Shown: positions 1 through 9,203 of the stretch, in pieces
How positions within the stretch are numbered: position 1 is the stretch's first letter
Layout of the letters: each line of letters starts with the position of its first letter
NCBI RefSeq assembly: GCF_021631985.1
Contig: NZ_CP070225.1
Location: 6,324,001 to 6,388,000, forward strand
Direction of reading: 5' to 3'
DNA from: Sandaracinus amylolyticus
Lineage (GTDB): Bacteria; Myxococcota_A; Polyangia; Polyangiales; Sandaracinaceae
DNA: 64,000 bases
The notes under the pieces: generated by a model
Databases searched by the model: none
What the model was told of the DNA's origin: nothing
What the model saw: only the letters and a program-made list of their open reading frames with translations
Position numbers and translations under genes: made by a program

Positions 1-1373
1 CCGATGCCCTCGCTCCACGCCTCGATGCGCCCACCGTGCATCTCCACGATCGCGCGCGCGATCGCGAGGCCGAGCCCGAGCCCACCGTGACGGCGCGTCG
101 TCGATCCGTCGGCCTGGCGGTAGCGCTCGAAGACGTGGGGCAGGAGCGTCGGATCGATCCCCACTCCGTCGTCGCGCACCTCGAGCTCCGCGTGATCCTC
201 GCTCGCGCGGACCACGACCTCGACGCGCCCGCGCGGCCCGGTGAACTTCGTCGCGTTCGAGAGCAGGTTCGCGATCACCTGGTGCAAGCGGTCGGGATCG
301 CCCGAGACCAGCGGGCGCGCCTCGAGGCGCGTCGAGAGCTGCAGGCGCTTGGCCTCCGCGGCCGGTCGGATCGAGTCCACCGCCGACGTGACGAGCTCCG
401 CGAGATCGACGACTCCGTCGTTCACGCCGAGCTTGCCGCTCACCATGCGCGAGAAGTCGAGCAGGTCGTCGATCAGACGCTTCTGCACCTTCGCGTTGCG
501 ATCGATCGCCTCGAGCGCGCGCTGCATCTGCGTGCCCTGCAGCGCGCCGGTGCGCAGCAGGTGCGACCACCCGACGATCGCGTTGAGCGGCGTGCGCAGC
601 TCGTGGCTGAGCGTGCTGAGGAACTCGTCCTTCGCGCGGCTCGTCTCCTCGACCTGCTTGCGCGCGAGGACCGACTCGGTGACGTCGAACGCGAAGGTGA
701 CGACGCCGTCGACCATGCTGCGATCGGACTCGCGCAGGATCGGCTGGAACACGAAGGTCAGGTAGATCGTCTCGGGCCCGTCCTCGCGCTCGATCACGCG
801 CGGCACCTCGACCGACTCGTACGCCTCGCCGGTCTTGTGCACGTGATCGAGGCGCGCGACGAACTGCTGCGCGACGAGATCGGTGCGGTGGGCGCGCGCG
901 CTCGTGCCGATCAGCGAGCGCGCCTCGGGGATCGTCTGCTTGAAGCGCTCGTTGATGAGCTCGTAGACGTGATCGGGCCCGCGCAGGATCGCGACCAGCG
1001 CGGGTGCGTGATCGACGATGCGCTGGAGGCGCGCACGCTCGCGCTCGACGGGCGAAGGAGCGCGCGTGGTGTCGCGCACGGTCGCTACGATCGTGACCGC
1101 GATGACGCGGCCCTCGACGTCGCGCACCGGGCTCGCGCGCATCACGCGCACCACGCCCGACTCGACCTCGACGCGTGCGCTCTCCGCGCGCTCCACCACC
1201 AGCGCGCGTGCTCGCTCGAGCGCCGCGGCGAGCGCGGGGCCCCCCAGGCTCGCGCTGCGCTCCGCAGCGACGTTGGCGAAGCAGAGGCGACCCTCGCGCC
1301 GGATCACCCACACGGCCTCGGCAGACTCGCCGAAGCACGCGGCGAGTGTCGGGATGTGCAGGGCGTCGTGCAT
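1..1373 (-). CDS. PAS-domain sensor histidine kinase (3' end beyond window)
   Basis: Cytoplasmic two-component sensor kinase. Reading the minus strand from the ATG at 1371-1373 gives two PAS-like regions (about residues 15-110 and 118-240), then a HisKA domain with the H-box SHELRTPLNAIVGW (phospho-accepting His about residue 257), then a HATPase domain with an N-box (NLLSNATKF), a DDGVGID box and the GLGLGLAIA G2 box. The frame is still open at base 1, so the C-terminus, and any receiver domain, lies outside the window. It has no obvious membrane segments, so the signal is probably sensed in the cytoplasm. It follows the UdgX gene by 38 bp on the same strand. The H-box to G2-box core closely resembles the hybrid kinase at 4497-6713, which suggests paralogues. 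Confidence 0.9.
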   Translation of the reverse strand, partial: MHDALHIPTLAACFGESAEAVWVIRREGRLCFANVAAERSASLGGPALAAALERARALVVERAESARVEVESGVVRVMRASPVRDVEGRVIAVTIVATVRDTTRAPSPVERERARLQRIVDHAPALVAILRGPDHVYELINERFKQTIPEARSLIGTSARAHRTDLVAQQFVARLDHVHKTGEAYESVEVPRVIEREDGPETIYLTFVFQPILRESDRSMVDGVVTFAFDVTESVLARKQVEETSRAKDEFLSTLSHELRTPLNAIVGWSHLLRTGALQGTQMQRALEAIDRNAKVQKRLIDDLLDFSRMVSGKLGVNDGVVDLAELVTSAVDSIRPAAEAKRLQLSTRLEARPLVSGDPDRLHQVIANLLSNATKFTGPRGRVEVVVRASEDHAELEVRDDGVGIDPTLLPHVFERYRQADGSTTRRHGGLGLGLAIARAIVEMHGGRIEAWSEGI

Positions 1374-1411
1374 CGGCGCAGTGCTCCGCCGGGGGAGCGG
1401 AGCGCGCCATT

Positions 1412-2161
1412 CTACGGTTCGCGCGCGCGAATGCGATCCCCCTCGCGCACCTCGCGCGACGGCGCGCCCAGGTGTGTAGCGATCACGCGGAGATCCGCGA
1501 CGAGCTCGGCGCGTCTCGCGGCGCGCGACGCGGCATCGGGCGCGCGCAGCACGACGGACGGATGGTGCGTCGCGAGCACGATCGGCGCGTGCGGGCTCGC
1601 GATCACGCGGCCGCGATCCTTGGTCACGCGGAACGCGCGACCGAGCAGCGCCTGCGCGGCGGTGGCGCCCAGCGCGACGAGCGCGCGCGGACGCACGCGC
1701 GCGAGCTCGGCCTCGAGCCACGGGCGGCACGCCTCGACCTCTCTCGCGCGCGGCTTCTGGTGGATGCGCCGCTTGCCGCGCGGCTCCCACTTGAAGTGCT
1801 TCACCACGTTCGTGACGAACACGTCGTCGCGCGCGATGCCGGCCTCCTCGAGCGCCTCGTCGAGCACACGACCCGCGGGCCCGACGAAGGGCAGGCCCTC
1901 GAGGTCCTCGCGATCCCCGGGCTGCTCCCCCACCAGCATCACGCGAGCGCGCGACGGGCCCGCGCCCAGCACGCCCTGCGTGGCGCGCGCGTAGAGCGGA
2001 CACCCGCGGCACGCGTGCACCGCCTCGCGCAGCACCGCGAGCGACGCGCCGGCGGGCACGAAAGGCGCCGCGGTCCACGGCACCTCGTCCTCGAGCGACG
2101 CGTAGTCGACGAGCTCGCGCGGCGCCTCGTCCTCCTCGGTGCTGCGCGTGCGCTTCGCCAC
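1412..2161 (-). CDS. udgX: UdgX-type uracil-DNA glycosylase
   Basis: DNA-repair enzyme of the family-4-like UDG superfamily, which removes uracil from DNA. Seen: a CRGCPLY Fe-S cysteine pair near residue 51, motif A GEQPGDRED near 78, and a KRRIH loop near 130-134. The KRRIH insertion is the hallmark of UdgX; in the characterised mycobacterial enzyme its His forms a covalent bond with the uracil-derived abasic site. A third Cys (EACRPW) and a late THHPS motif follow. The GTG at 2159-2161 (VAKRTRS) is chosen as start because the frame further upstream looks non-coding; the frame is open to 2314. The gene is divergent from the FAD/Rieske gene and 38 bp ahead of the kinase. Confidence 0.85.
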   Translation of the reverse strand: MAKRTRSTEEDEAPRELVDYASLEDEVPWTAAPFVPAGASLAVLREAVHACRGCPLYARATQGVLGAGPSRARVMLVGEQPGDREDLEGLPFVGPAGRVLDEALEEAGIARDDVFVTNVVKHFKWEPRGKRRIHQKPRAREVEACRPWLEAELARVRPRALVALGATAAQALLGRAFRVTKDRGRVIASPHAPIVLATHHPSVVLRAPDAASRAARRAELVADLRVIATHLGAPSREVREGDRIRAREP

Positions 2162-2328
2162 GCGTGGGATCGGTGCAACCGACGTTCCCTGCGCGATCGC
2201 GCGGACGGAACGCCCCGGCGGGTCGCATCGCGCCACGGATCGCCACGCGACGAGAGCACACGCGCGGCCCTGGACGGTGGCACGCACCTCGCAGCCTCGA
2301 CCCGGGCTCCACACGCCGAGGAACCTCG

Positions 2329-3936
2329 ATGAAGTCGACCGTCTCGCTCTGGAACGTCTCGCCGCACCCGCGCTTCCCGATGCTCGAGGGCGAGCACCAC
2401 ACCGATGTCGCGATCATCGGCGCGGGCATCACCGGGCTCACCGCCGCGCTCTTGCTCGCCGAGGCGGGCAAGCGGGTGTGCGTGCTCGAGGCGCGCACCA
2501 TGGGCTCGGGCGTGACCGGCGGGACCACGGCGCACCTGACCGAAGCGGTCGACTCTCGCTACCACAAGCTCGAGTCGAGCTTCGGCAAGGAGGGCGCGCG
2601 CCTCGTCGCGGAGTCGAGCCGCGCCGCGATCGAGCGCATCGCGCTGAACGTCTCGAGCTACCGCATCGACTGCGACCTCGAGCGCGTGTCGGGCTGGCTC
2701 TACGCGGAGAACGACGACCCCAAGGGGCTCGACACGATCGGCAAGGAGCTCGCCGCGTCGCGCCGCGCGGGCCTGCTCGTCGCGGAGGAGCCGAGCATCC
2801 CGCTGCCCTACGCCGATCGCATCGCGCGCGCGATCCGCTACGAGAACCAGGCGCAGATGAACGCGGGCGCGTACCTCGACGGCATCGCGCGCGCGGCGTC
2901 CGATCGCGGCGCGCGCATCTTCGAGCACACGCGCGTGCTCGCGGTCGACGAGGGCGAGCCCTGCGTGCTGCACCTCGAGAGCGGCCACGAGGTGCGCGCG
3001 CAGAAGGTCTTCTTCGCGACCGACGCCGCGCCGCACAAGTACTTCCTACAGACGAAGGTCTCGCCCTTCCGGTCGTACGTGCTCGCGTTCGAGGCCCCGA
3101 TCGAGCGTGCGCCCGGGCTCTTCTGGGACACCCACGAGCCCTACCACTACATCCGCAACGCGACGGTGCTCGACAAGACGTTCGTCGTCGTCGGCGGCTC
3201 CGATCACCGCACCGGTGACGAGAGCGAGACCGAGCGTCACTACGACGATCTCGCGAAGTACGTGTTCGAGCGCTTCGGCTTCGGCGGCGCTGCGCTGCGC
3301 TGGTCCGCGCAGGTCTACGAGCCGGTCGACGGACTGCCGTTCATCGGCACGCGCCCGACCGGCGAGCACGTGCACTTCGCGACCGGCTTCAGCGGCAACG
3401 GCATGACCTTCGGCACCATCGCCGGGATGATCACCGCGGACGCGATCCTCGGTCGCGTCTCGCCGTGGGCCGACCTCTACGCCGCGGGGCGCATCAAGCC
3501 CTTCGCGTCGGCGCAGGAGTTCGTGAAGCACACGATGATCGACGTGCCGGTCCACTACGCGAAGGACTGGGTGCTCGGGCAGGCGGAGGCGAAGAGCGTC
3601 GACGAGGTCGCGCGGGGCGAGGGCAAGATCGTGCGGGTGAACGGGCGTCGCCTCGCGGTCTATCGCGACCCCTACGGCACGCTCAGCGCGGTCTCGCCGG
3701 TGTGCACGCACCTCGGGTGCCTCGTGCACTTCAACCAGGCCGAGCGCAGCTGGGACTGCGCGTGCCACGGCTCGCGCTTCGACACCGATGGCAGCGTGCT
3801 GCACGGCCCCGCGACGACGGCGCTCGCGACGAAGCCGATCGAAGAAGCGATGACGCCGATCCCGGTGCGCGTCGACGAGGACGAAGAGCGCTCGGCGCCC
3901 GACTTCCTCACCGAGCCGACGTTCCGGCGCACCTGA
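2329..3936 (+). CDS. FAD-dependent oxidoreductase with C-terminal Rieske [2Fe-2S] domain
   Basis: Fusion of a DAO-family flavoprotein with a Rieske ferredoxin domain (535 aa). Seen: an N-terminal dinucleotide fold IIGAGITGLTAALL (about residues 28-42), the flavin-proximal ending FATGFSGNGMTFGT near residue 350, and a C-terminal Rieske centre with Cys459-x-His461 (CTHLGC) and Cys477-x-x-His480 (CACH). The fusion suggests electron transfer from an amine-like substrate through FAD to the Fe-S cluster; the substrate cannot be read from sequence. The ATG at 2329 is chosen because a purine-rich GAGGAA lies just upstream and homology starts soon after. Cytoplasmic, with no signal peptide seen. Confidence 0.88.
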   Translation: MKSTVSLWNVSPHPRFPMLEGEHHTDVAIIGAGITGLTAALLLAEAGKRVCVLEARTMGSGVTGGTTAHLTEAVDSRYHKLESSFGKEGARLVAESSRAAIERIALNVSSYRIDCDLERVSGWLYAENDDPKGLDTIGKELAASRRAGLLVAEEPSIPLPYADRIARAIRYENQAQMNAGAYLDGIARAASDRGARIFEHTRVLAVDEGEPCVLHLESGHEVRAQKVFFATDAAPHKYFLQTKVSPFRSYVLAFEAPIERAPGLFWDTHEPYHYIRNATVLDKTFVVVGGSDHRTGDESETERHYDDLAKYVFERFGFGGAALRWSAQVYEPVDGLPFIGTRPTGEHVHFATGFSGNGMTFGTIAGMITADAILGRVSPWADLYAAGRIKPFASAQEFVKHTMIDVPVHYAKDWVLGQAEAKSVDEVARGEGKIVRVNGRRLAVYRDPYGTLSAVSPVCTHLGCLVHFNQAERSWDCACHGSRFDTDGSVLHGPATTALATKPIEEAMTPIPVRVDEDEERSAPDFLTEPTFRRT

Positions 3937-3990
3937 TCCATCACGCGCCGATCGCGCGGTGTCGGATCCCCTCGCGGCACATCGAGGTCA

Positions 3991-4347
3991 TCAGCGTCCC
4001 TCGAGGGCCGACGTCAATGGCGTGTGGACCGCGACTCCCTCGCGGCCGGAAGTCCAGGCGCGCAAGTACTGATTGAGCTCTCCGTAGAGCGACGCCGACA
4101 CCAGATCCGCCACCGCGAACAGCTCGCGGAGCAGCGAGTCCACATGATGGTTGTGGGCTTCTGCCGCGTCGGCGTCGACGTACTCCTCGATGATCGAATA
4201 GTGGCCGGGCTTCTGCGTGACGAACCACTGGTAGCGCAGCGTTCCTGGCTCGGTCGCGGCGGCGGCCGCCAATGCACGCGCCACCCGCAGGAACTCTGCC
4301 TCGCTGCCGGCCCGTGCTCTGAATTCACATTGCACCACGAGAGTCAT
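3991..4347 (-). CDS. Antibiotic biosynthesis monooxygenase (ABM) domain protein
   Basis: Small 118-residue protein with the ferredoxin-like ABM fold: an N-terminal beta strand (LVVQCEFRAR), a helix (SEAEFLRVARALAAAA) followed by PGTLRYQWF, and an EEYVDADAAEAHNHH segment typical of YgiN/LsrG-like monooxygenases. These cofactor-free enzymes act as quinol or aldehyde monooxygenases or degrade signals; the substrate is unknown here. It converges on the Rieske oxidoreductase (54 bp apart) and diverges from the hybrid kinase. The start at 4347 (ATG) gives the usual family length. Confidence 0.85.
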   Translation of the reverse strand: MTLVVQCEFRARAGSEAEFLRVARALAAAAATEPGTLRYQWFVTQKPGHYSIIEEYVDADAAEAHNHHVDSLLRELFAVADLVSASLYGELNQYLRAWTSGREGVAVHTPLTSALEGR

Positions 4348-4496
4348 GCGGCTCTCCTAGCGCAGGCGACGGACCGACGCAGGGATCGCAGCGGACGACG
4401 TTGCATCACGCGTCGAGCGTGCGGTGACTTCCGTTCTGGACCGCGCGATCCGGGACGCTGACGCGTCGCGTCGTGCGGGATAGAGTCGCTCGCGTG

Positions 4497-6713
4497 ATGG
4501 GGGATACGACGGTGGGCGACGGGGGTCGCTCGGCCGCCGAGGGCGCGCGTGTCGCTTCGGCGTCCGAAGCCGAGGAGCTCGCGCTCGCGCGCGCTCGCAT
4601 CGAGCGGTTGGTGCGCGCGCTCGACGCGGAGCGAGAGGCGCTGCAGCGGAGCGAGGATCGCTTCCGCGCGGTGCAGGAAGCGGCGAGCACGCCGTTCTTG
4701 GTCGAGCGCGCGCTGCGCGATGCGACCGAGCAGATCGTCGACTTCGAGCTGGTGTGGGCCAACACCGCGGCGCGTGCGCGCGGCGGTGCGTTCACCGAGC
4801 TCGGGGCGCGGCTCTCGCACGTGCTCGAGAGCGCGGAGCGCGAGGGCACGCTCGCGTGCTTCGCGCGCGTGCTCGCGTCGGGCACGACCGAAGCGCGCGC
4901 GGTGATGCTCGAGACCGGGAGCGAGACGTGCCGCATCGAGCTGCACGCGGTCCGGCTCGGGCGCGATCTGCTCGGGCTCACCGCGCAGCTCGTCGACGAG
5001 CGACACACCGCCGAGCGCGAGCGCACCGCGCTGCTCGCCCGCGAGCGACGTGCACGCGCCGAGGCCGAGGCTGCGCTCCAGAGCTCGCAGACGACGCTCG
5101 CGCTGCTCGACGGAGTGCTCGACAACTCGCCCTCCGGCGTCGCGTTCTTCGATCGCGACCTCCGCTACATCCGGGTGAACCGCGCGCTCGCGCGGATGAC
5201 GGGGCGACACCCCGAGACCCACGTCGGCCGCACGCTGCGCGACACCGCGCCCGATCTCGCACCGCTGCTCGAGCCGCTGCTCCTGCGCGTGCTCACCGAG
5301 GGTGCGACGTTCTCGCAGCACTTCTCACGCGGAAGCGAGGACGACGACACGCGTCGCGACTGGCTCGGCAATCTCTTCCCGGTCTATTCGCCCGACGGCG
5401 CGGTGCTCGGCGTCGGCCTCGACACCGTGGAGATCACCGAGCTCGCGCGGGCGCGACGTCGCGCCGAGGAGCTCGCACGCCAGCTCGAGCGCGCCGCCAG
5501 CGAGCGCGAGGCGCTCCTCGTGCGCGAGCGCGACGCGCGCGAAGAGGCGGAGGTCGCGAACCGGCTCAAGGACGAGTTCCTCGCGATCGTGAGCCACGAG
5601 CTGCGCACCCCGCTCCACGCGATCCGCGGCTGGGCCTCGCTCGCGAAGAACGGCGGCGCGCTCTCGAAGCAGTCGGTGCCGCTCGATCCGATGGTGCGCA
5701 AGGCGCTCGACGTGATCGATCGGAACGCCGAGGCGCAGGCGCGCATCATCGACGACCTGCTCGACGCGTCGCGCATCATCGCGGGCAAGCTCGCGCTCGA
5801 GGTGCAGACGATCGATCTCGCGGCGATCGCGCGCGACGCGGTCGAGGCCGCGCGGCCGAGCGCGGTGTCGAAGGGCATCACGGTGATGCACGCCATCTCG
5901 GCGCGCGACGCGTGCGTCGTCGCGGACCTCGGGCGCGTGCGGCAGGTGCTGTCCAACCTGATCTCGAACGCGCTGAAGTTCACGCCGCGCGGCGGGCGCG
6001 TCACGATCGCGGTGCAGCCCGAGGCCGACGAGGTGCGCATCGAGATCCGTGACACCGGCGCGGGCATCGGGCCCGAGCTGCTGCCCCACGTGTTCGATCG
6101 CTTCCGGCAGGGCGAGCAGGCGACGACGCGCAGGCACGGCGGGCTCGGGCTCGGGCTCTCGATCGTGCGGCAGATCGTCGAGCTGCACGGCGGCACCGTG
6201 CGCGCCGAGAGCGAAGGCCAGGGATGCGGCGCGACGTTCACGATCGTCCTTCCCCGCCGTCCTCCTCGCAGCACGCCGCTCGCGGTGCGCCCGCCCAAGC
6301 CGATCCGCGCGAGCACCCCGGTGCTCCGCAGCTATCGCGTGGTCGTCGTCGACGACGAGGTGGACGCGCGCGATCTCGCGAGCGTCGCGCTCTGCGAGGC
6401 GGGCGCCGAGGTGGACGTCGCGGGCTCGGTCGCCGAGGCGCTCGACGTGATCCGCCAGGTGCGCCCCCACGCGATCATCAGCGACATCGGCATGCCGGGC
6501 GCCGACGGCTACGAGCTGGCGCGACGGCTGCGCGCGAGCGAGGTGCTCACGCCGATCGTCGCGCTCACCGCGTATGCCGGCGCGGCCGACGCCGAGCGCG
6601 CGCACGCCGCGGGGTTCGACGCGCACCTGACGAAGCCGGTCGAGCCGGCGCAGCTCGTCGGTGTGATCGCCAAGCTGCTCGGAGAAGAAGAGACGATCCC
6701 CGGGTTCGGGTGA
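4497..6713 (+). CDS. Hybrid sensor histidine kinase with C-terminal receiver
   Basis: Cytoplasmic hybrid kinase of 738 residues. Order: an N-terminal coiled coil (about 15-55), a PAS-like region (55-175), a short coiled coil, a second PAS (about 205-320) with FFDRDLRYIRVNRA, another coiled coil, HisKA with SHELRTPLHAIRGW (His about 367), HATPase (N-box NLISNALKF, DTGAGIG, GLGLGLS), and a receiver domain (about 615-730) with VVDDE, phospho-acceptor Asp about 663 in SDIGMPG, a conserved T/A switch (ALTAYA) and LTKP. The ATG at 4497 is preferred over an in-frame GTG at 4473. A bidirectional terminator hairpin follows four bases after the stop. No cognate output regulator is adjacent. Confidence 0.92.
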   Translation: MGDTTVGDGGRSAAEGARVASASEAEELALARARIERLVRALDAEREALQRSEDRFRAVQEAASTPFLVERALRDATEQIVDFELVWANTAARARGGAFTELGARLSHVLESAEREGTLACFARVLASGTTEARAVMLETGSETCRIELHAVRLGRDLLGLTAQLVDERHTAERERTALLARERRARAEAEAALQSSQTTLALLDGVLDNSPSGVAFFDRDLRYIRVNRALARMTGRHPETHVGRTLRDTAPDLAPLLEPLLLRVLTEGATFSQHFSRGSEDDDTRRDWLGNLFPVYSPDGAVLGVGLDTVEITELARARRRAEELARQLERAASEREALLVRERDAREEAEVANRLKDEFLAIVSHELRTPLHAIRGWASLAKNGGALSKQSVPLDPMVRKALDVIDRNAEAQARIIDDLLDASRIIAGKLALEVQTIDLAAIARDAVEAARPSAVSKGITVMHAISARDACVVADLGRVRQVLSNLISNALKFTPRGGRVTIAVQPEADEVRIEIRDTGAGIGPELLPHVFDRFRQGEQATTRRHGGLGLGLSIVRQIVELHGGTVRAESEGQGCGATFTIVLPRRPPRSTPLAVRPPKPIRASTPVLRSYRVVVVDDEVDARDLASVALCEAGAEVDVAGSVAEALDVIRQVRPHAIISDIGMPGADGYELARRLRASEVLTPIVALTAYAGAADAERAHAAGFDAHLTKPVEPAQLVGVIAKLLGEEETIPGFG

Positions 6714-6716
6714 GTG

Positions 6717-6747
6717 TTCGGAAGGGTCATGGATGACCCTCTCCGAA
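6717..6747. terminator. Bidirectional terminator hairpin with GTCAT-NN-ATGAC core
   Basis: Stem of TTCGGA + AGGGTCAT (6717-6730) against ATGACCCT + TCCGAA (6733-6747), with one bulged C and only a 2-nt spacer GG. It lies between the convergent stop codons at 6713 and 6777. The same core occurs at 33701-33726 in an identical setting. Confidence 0.75.
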
Positions 6748-6776
6748 ACTCTGCGCGCGAGCGCGGTCGGCTCACG

Positions 6777-7400
6777 TCACAGCTGGCCGAGCGCGGGCGC
6801 GGCGCGCGAGCCGTCGCGGTCACCGCGCCCGAGCAGGCGATCGAGCAGACCGCGCACCTTGCCGGTGTGCTGGATCGCGCTCTCGGGGTGCCACCCGAAC
6901 CACGCGAGCTGCGCGCACGCCTCTTCGACGAGCGGCTCGCGCACCGAGAGCCACTCGGTGCACCACGCGACGAGATCACGATCGTCGGCGGCCTCGGCGG
7001 CGCTGCGGATCAGCTTCACGAGATCCACGCCGTGGCGCATCCCGAGCAACGTCGCGCGGTAGGAGCGCTCCGACTCCATCGATCCGTCGGCGAGGTGCCG
7101 CCGCATCTGCGAGAAGCTCTCTCCGATCGTCGTGCCGGTCTTCGACGCCGGGAGGCCCCGGCGGCGCGCCAGCTCGGGGAGCTCGGGGCGCACCGACGCC
7201 GCGTGCGACGACACCGCGCGCAGCGCGCGCGCAGGCGCGCTGTTGCCGAGCCGTGCGGCCTCGGCCGGCGGATGGACCTCCGCAGAGCGCTCGGTCTGGA
7301 AGAGCTCGTGGAACAGGCTCGTGAGGAGGGCCCGGTGCGGGTTGAGCTCCCGCGCACGTCCCCGATCGTGCTGCTGCGTCTCGGCTCGGCTCGTCGTCAT
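6777..7400 (-). CDS. Hypothetical helical protein (ferritin-like appearance)
   Basis: Function not recognised. The protein is 207 residues, mostly helical and charged. It has segments such as LLTSLFHELFQTERSAE and a later ERSYRATLLGMRHGVDLVKL, with scattered Glu/His residues, that resemble four-helix ferritin-like or DUF892-type proteins; this is an impression, not a family match. The ATG at 7398-7400 is chosen because a strong AGGAG lies 4 bases upstream. It converges on the hybrid kinase and diverges from the small basic gene at 7663. Confidence 0.7.
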   Translation of the reverse strand: MTTSRAETQQHDRGRARELNPHRALLTSLFHELFQTERSAEVHPPAEAARLGNSAPARALRAVSSHAASVRPELPELARRRGLPASKTGTTIGESFSQMRRHLADGSMESERSYRATLLGMRHGVDLVKLIRSAAEAADDRDLVAWCTEWLSVREPLVEEACAQLAWFGWHPESAIQHTGKVRGLLDRLLGRGDRDGSRAAPALGQL

Positions 7401-7662
7401 CACATCTCCTCGACACCGCCCCGGCGTCCCATCGAAGCCCTCGGCTCGCTTCACGTCGGCGACCCACGGCTTCGCCTTCTTCGCCACACGGGAACGGATT
7501 GCAGCACGCGTACCGCGACTCCGGCGTGCACGAAGGGCGCATTCGTGGGGAAATTCTCCCGGCATTCCGCGAAGCGAGACACGCATCTCCGCCTCGCCCT
7601 GTGGCGCTCCCTCGCTCAGCCGACACACGGCGCGGCACCTCGGTTGCACCGCACCATGCGCG

Positions 7663-7917
7663 ATGGGTCACAAGCTCAAGAAGAAGACGCGCAAGCGCCT
7701 GAAGCGCCTCGCACGCACGATGGGACGCGTCGGCGGCGCGATCGCGGTCGAGATGGTGACCGAGATGATCGCGACCTTCGCCGAGCGCAGCATCGACATC
7801 ACGGAGCGCATCGAGCGACGTCGCGCGAAGCGCGAAGAGGCGCCGCGTCCGCGCACCGAGAACGGTGCACGCGAGCGCGATCACGCGCTGCCTCGCACCG
7901 CCGACGATCACGGTTGA
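7663..7917 (+). CDS. Small basic hypothetical protein
   Basis: An 84-residue frame beginning MGHKLKKKTRKRLKRLAR, then a helix MGRVGGAIAVEMVTEMI, then another charged helix rich in Arg and Glu. No family is recognised. The Lys/Arg-rich amphipathic N-terminus could bind nucleic acid or a membrane surface. There is no strong ribosome-binding site, so the call rests on length, composition and the absence of a competing gene in this gap. Confidence 0.45.
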   Translation: MGHKLKKKTRKRLKRLARTMGRVGGAIAVEMVTEMIATFAERSIDITERIERRRAKREEAPRPRTENGARERDHALPRTADDHG

Positions 7918-7984
7918 CGGACGAGACGCGGGCGCACCCGGCACATCGCCCGGCGCGCCCGCGTCGCATTCGTTCGTTCGAGAG

Positions 7985-9037
7985 TCAGGACGAGCGCGCG
8001 TTGCGACCGCGCGTGCCCGGCTCGCTCGTGTCGCTGGTCGTCGTCGACGATGCAGTCCCCGTCTGCGTGTGCAGCTCGGTGCGCCGCACGCGGAGCTCGT
8101 TGCGCACGTCGTCGACGCCGTGCACGTCCTCGATCATCTGCTCGAGCCGGCGCTTGTGCTCGCGGTCGGACACGGTGCCGGTGAGCGTCACCTCTCCGTT
8201 CACCACCTTCACCTCGACCTCGCTCGCGTCGATCCAGCCCTGGCGCGCGATGACCTCCGAGACCTCCTCGCGCACGCGCTCGTCGCTGCGCTTGTAGCCC
8301 TTCGGGCCCTTGCCGAAGAACGGCCCGCGCTCGCGATCGCGCTCACCGAGCCCGAACGCGTTGCGGATGCCTTCGCCCATGCGCTGGAAGAAGCCGCCCT
8401 CTTCGCGATCACGATCACGATCGCGCTCCCATCGATCGCGATCACGATCGCGCTCCCACGCGCCCATGCCGCGCTCCCGCTCCCAGTCGCGCTGCTCACC
8501 GCGGCCATAGCCGCTGGTGCCATAGCCGCTCGTGCCGTAGCCGCCGGTCGTGCGCCCGTACCCGCCGTACCCACCGCTCGTTCCGTAGCTGCTCGAGTAG
8601 CCGAAGCCGCCCGGCGTGCCGAACGTGCTGGTGCGACCGCCCAGGCCCATCCCCGTCGTGCCGGCGTCGCGCTGGCCCGCGCCGTATCCGCCCGTCGCGT
8701 GCGAGCCGCCCCATCCGCCGCGCTCGCCGAGCCCGGTGCGGCCGTATCCGCCGTGCTCGTCGTCGCGCCCGTAGTCGCGACCGCGCCAGTCCTCGTCGCG
8801 ACGAGTCATCCCGCGCTCGTAGCTGCCGTAGTCGCGACCGCGCCACTCGTCCTCGCGACCGCCCCAGTCGCTCGAGGCCCCACGCCAGTCCTCGTCGCGC
8901 GCACGCTGGAAGTACGCGCCGCGCTCGCGATGCTCTTCGTCGTGCTCGCGCGAGAATCCGCCGCGACGCTCGTCGCGGTCGCGCCCCCAGCGCTCACGGT
9001 CCTCGCCCCATCCGTACCGACGATCGCGCTCCACCAT
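7985..9037 (-). CDS. BON-domain protein with Arg/Gly/Tyr-rich N-terminal region
   Basis: A 350-residue protein. The first ~250 residues are low-complexity and presumably disordered: runs of DRERWGRDRDE, EDWRGRDYG, GGYGTSGYG and ERDRDRD. A C-terminal BON domain follows (about 255-325; VREEVSEVIARQGW, then VEVKVVNGEVTLTGTV and the later DDVRNELRV). BON domains bind phospholipid or act in envelope and stress proteins; this copy has no signal peptide. The ATG at 9037 has GGAGG seven bases upstream, which fixes the start. The next gene upstream on the same strand encodes a dodecin with a very similar disordered head, which suggests co-expression and a shared role, possibly condensate formation. 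Confidence 0.85.
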   Translation of the reverse strand: MVERDRRYGWGEDRERWGRDRDERRGGFSREHDEEHRERGAYFQRARDEDWRGASSDWGGREDEWRGRDYGSYERGMTRRDEDWRGRDYGRDDEHGGYGRTGLGERGGWGGSHATGGYGAGQRDAGTTGMGLGGRTSTFGTPGGFGYSSSYGTSGGYGGYGRTTGGYGTSGYGTSGYGRGEQRDWERERGMGAWERDRDRDRWERDRDRDREEGGFFQRMGEGIRNAFGLGERDRERGPFFGKGPKGYKRSDERVREEVSEVIARQGWIDASEVEVKVVNGEVTLTGTVSDREHKRRLEQMIEDVHGVDDVRNELRVRRTELHTQTGTASSTTTSDTSEPGTRGRNARSS

Positions 9038-9203
9038 GTGATTGCCTCCGTTGCCCCGTCTTCGTCCTTTTTGTTCGTTCGTGCGCATCGTGCGCGAGAG
9101 ACGCGACGAGTCGGACACACGACGTGCCCGACTCCCACGCTCCCGAATGCGACTGATGCGCTCGCGACTGGCACGCTCCATCGAGCGTGCCAATCGCGGG
9201 AGA

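Noticed and set aside
2164..2328. Upstream extension of the FAD/Rieske gene to 2164
   Set aside because: Arg/Pro-rich residues before MKSTVS show no conservation, and a ribosome-binding site lies just before 2329.
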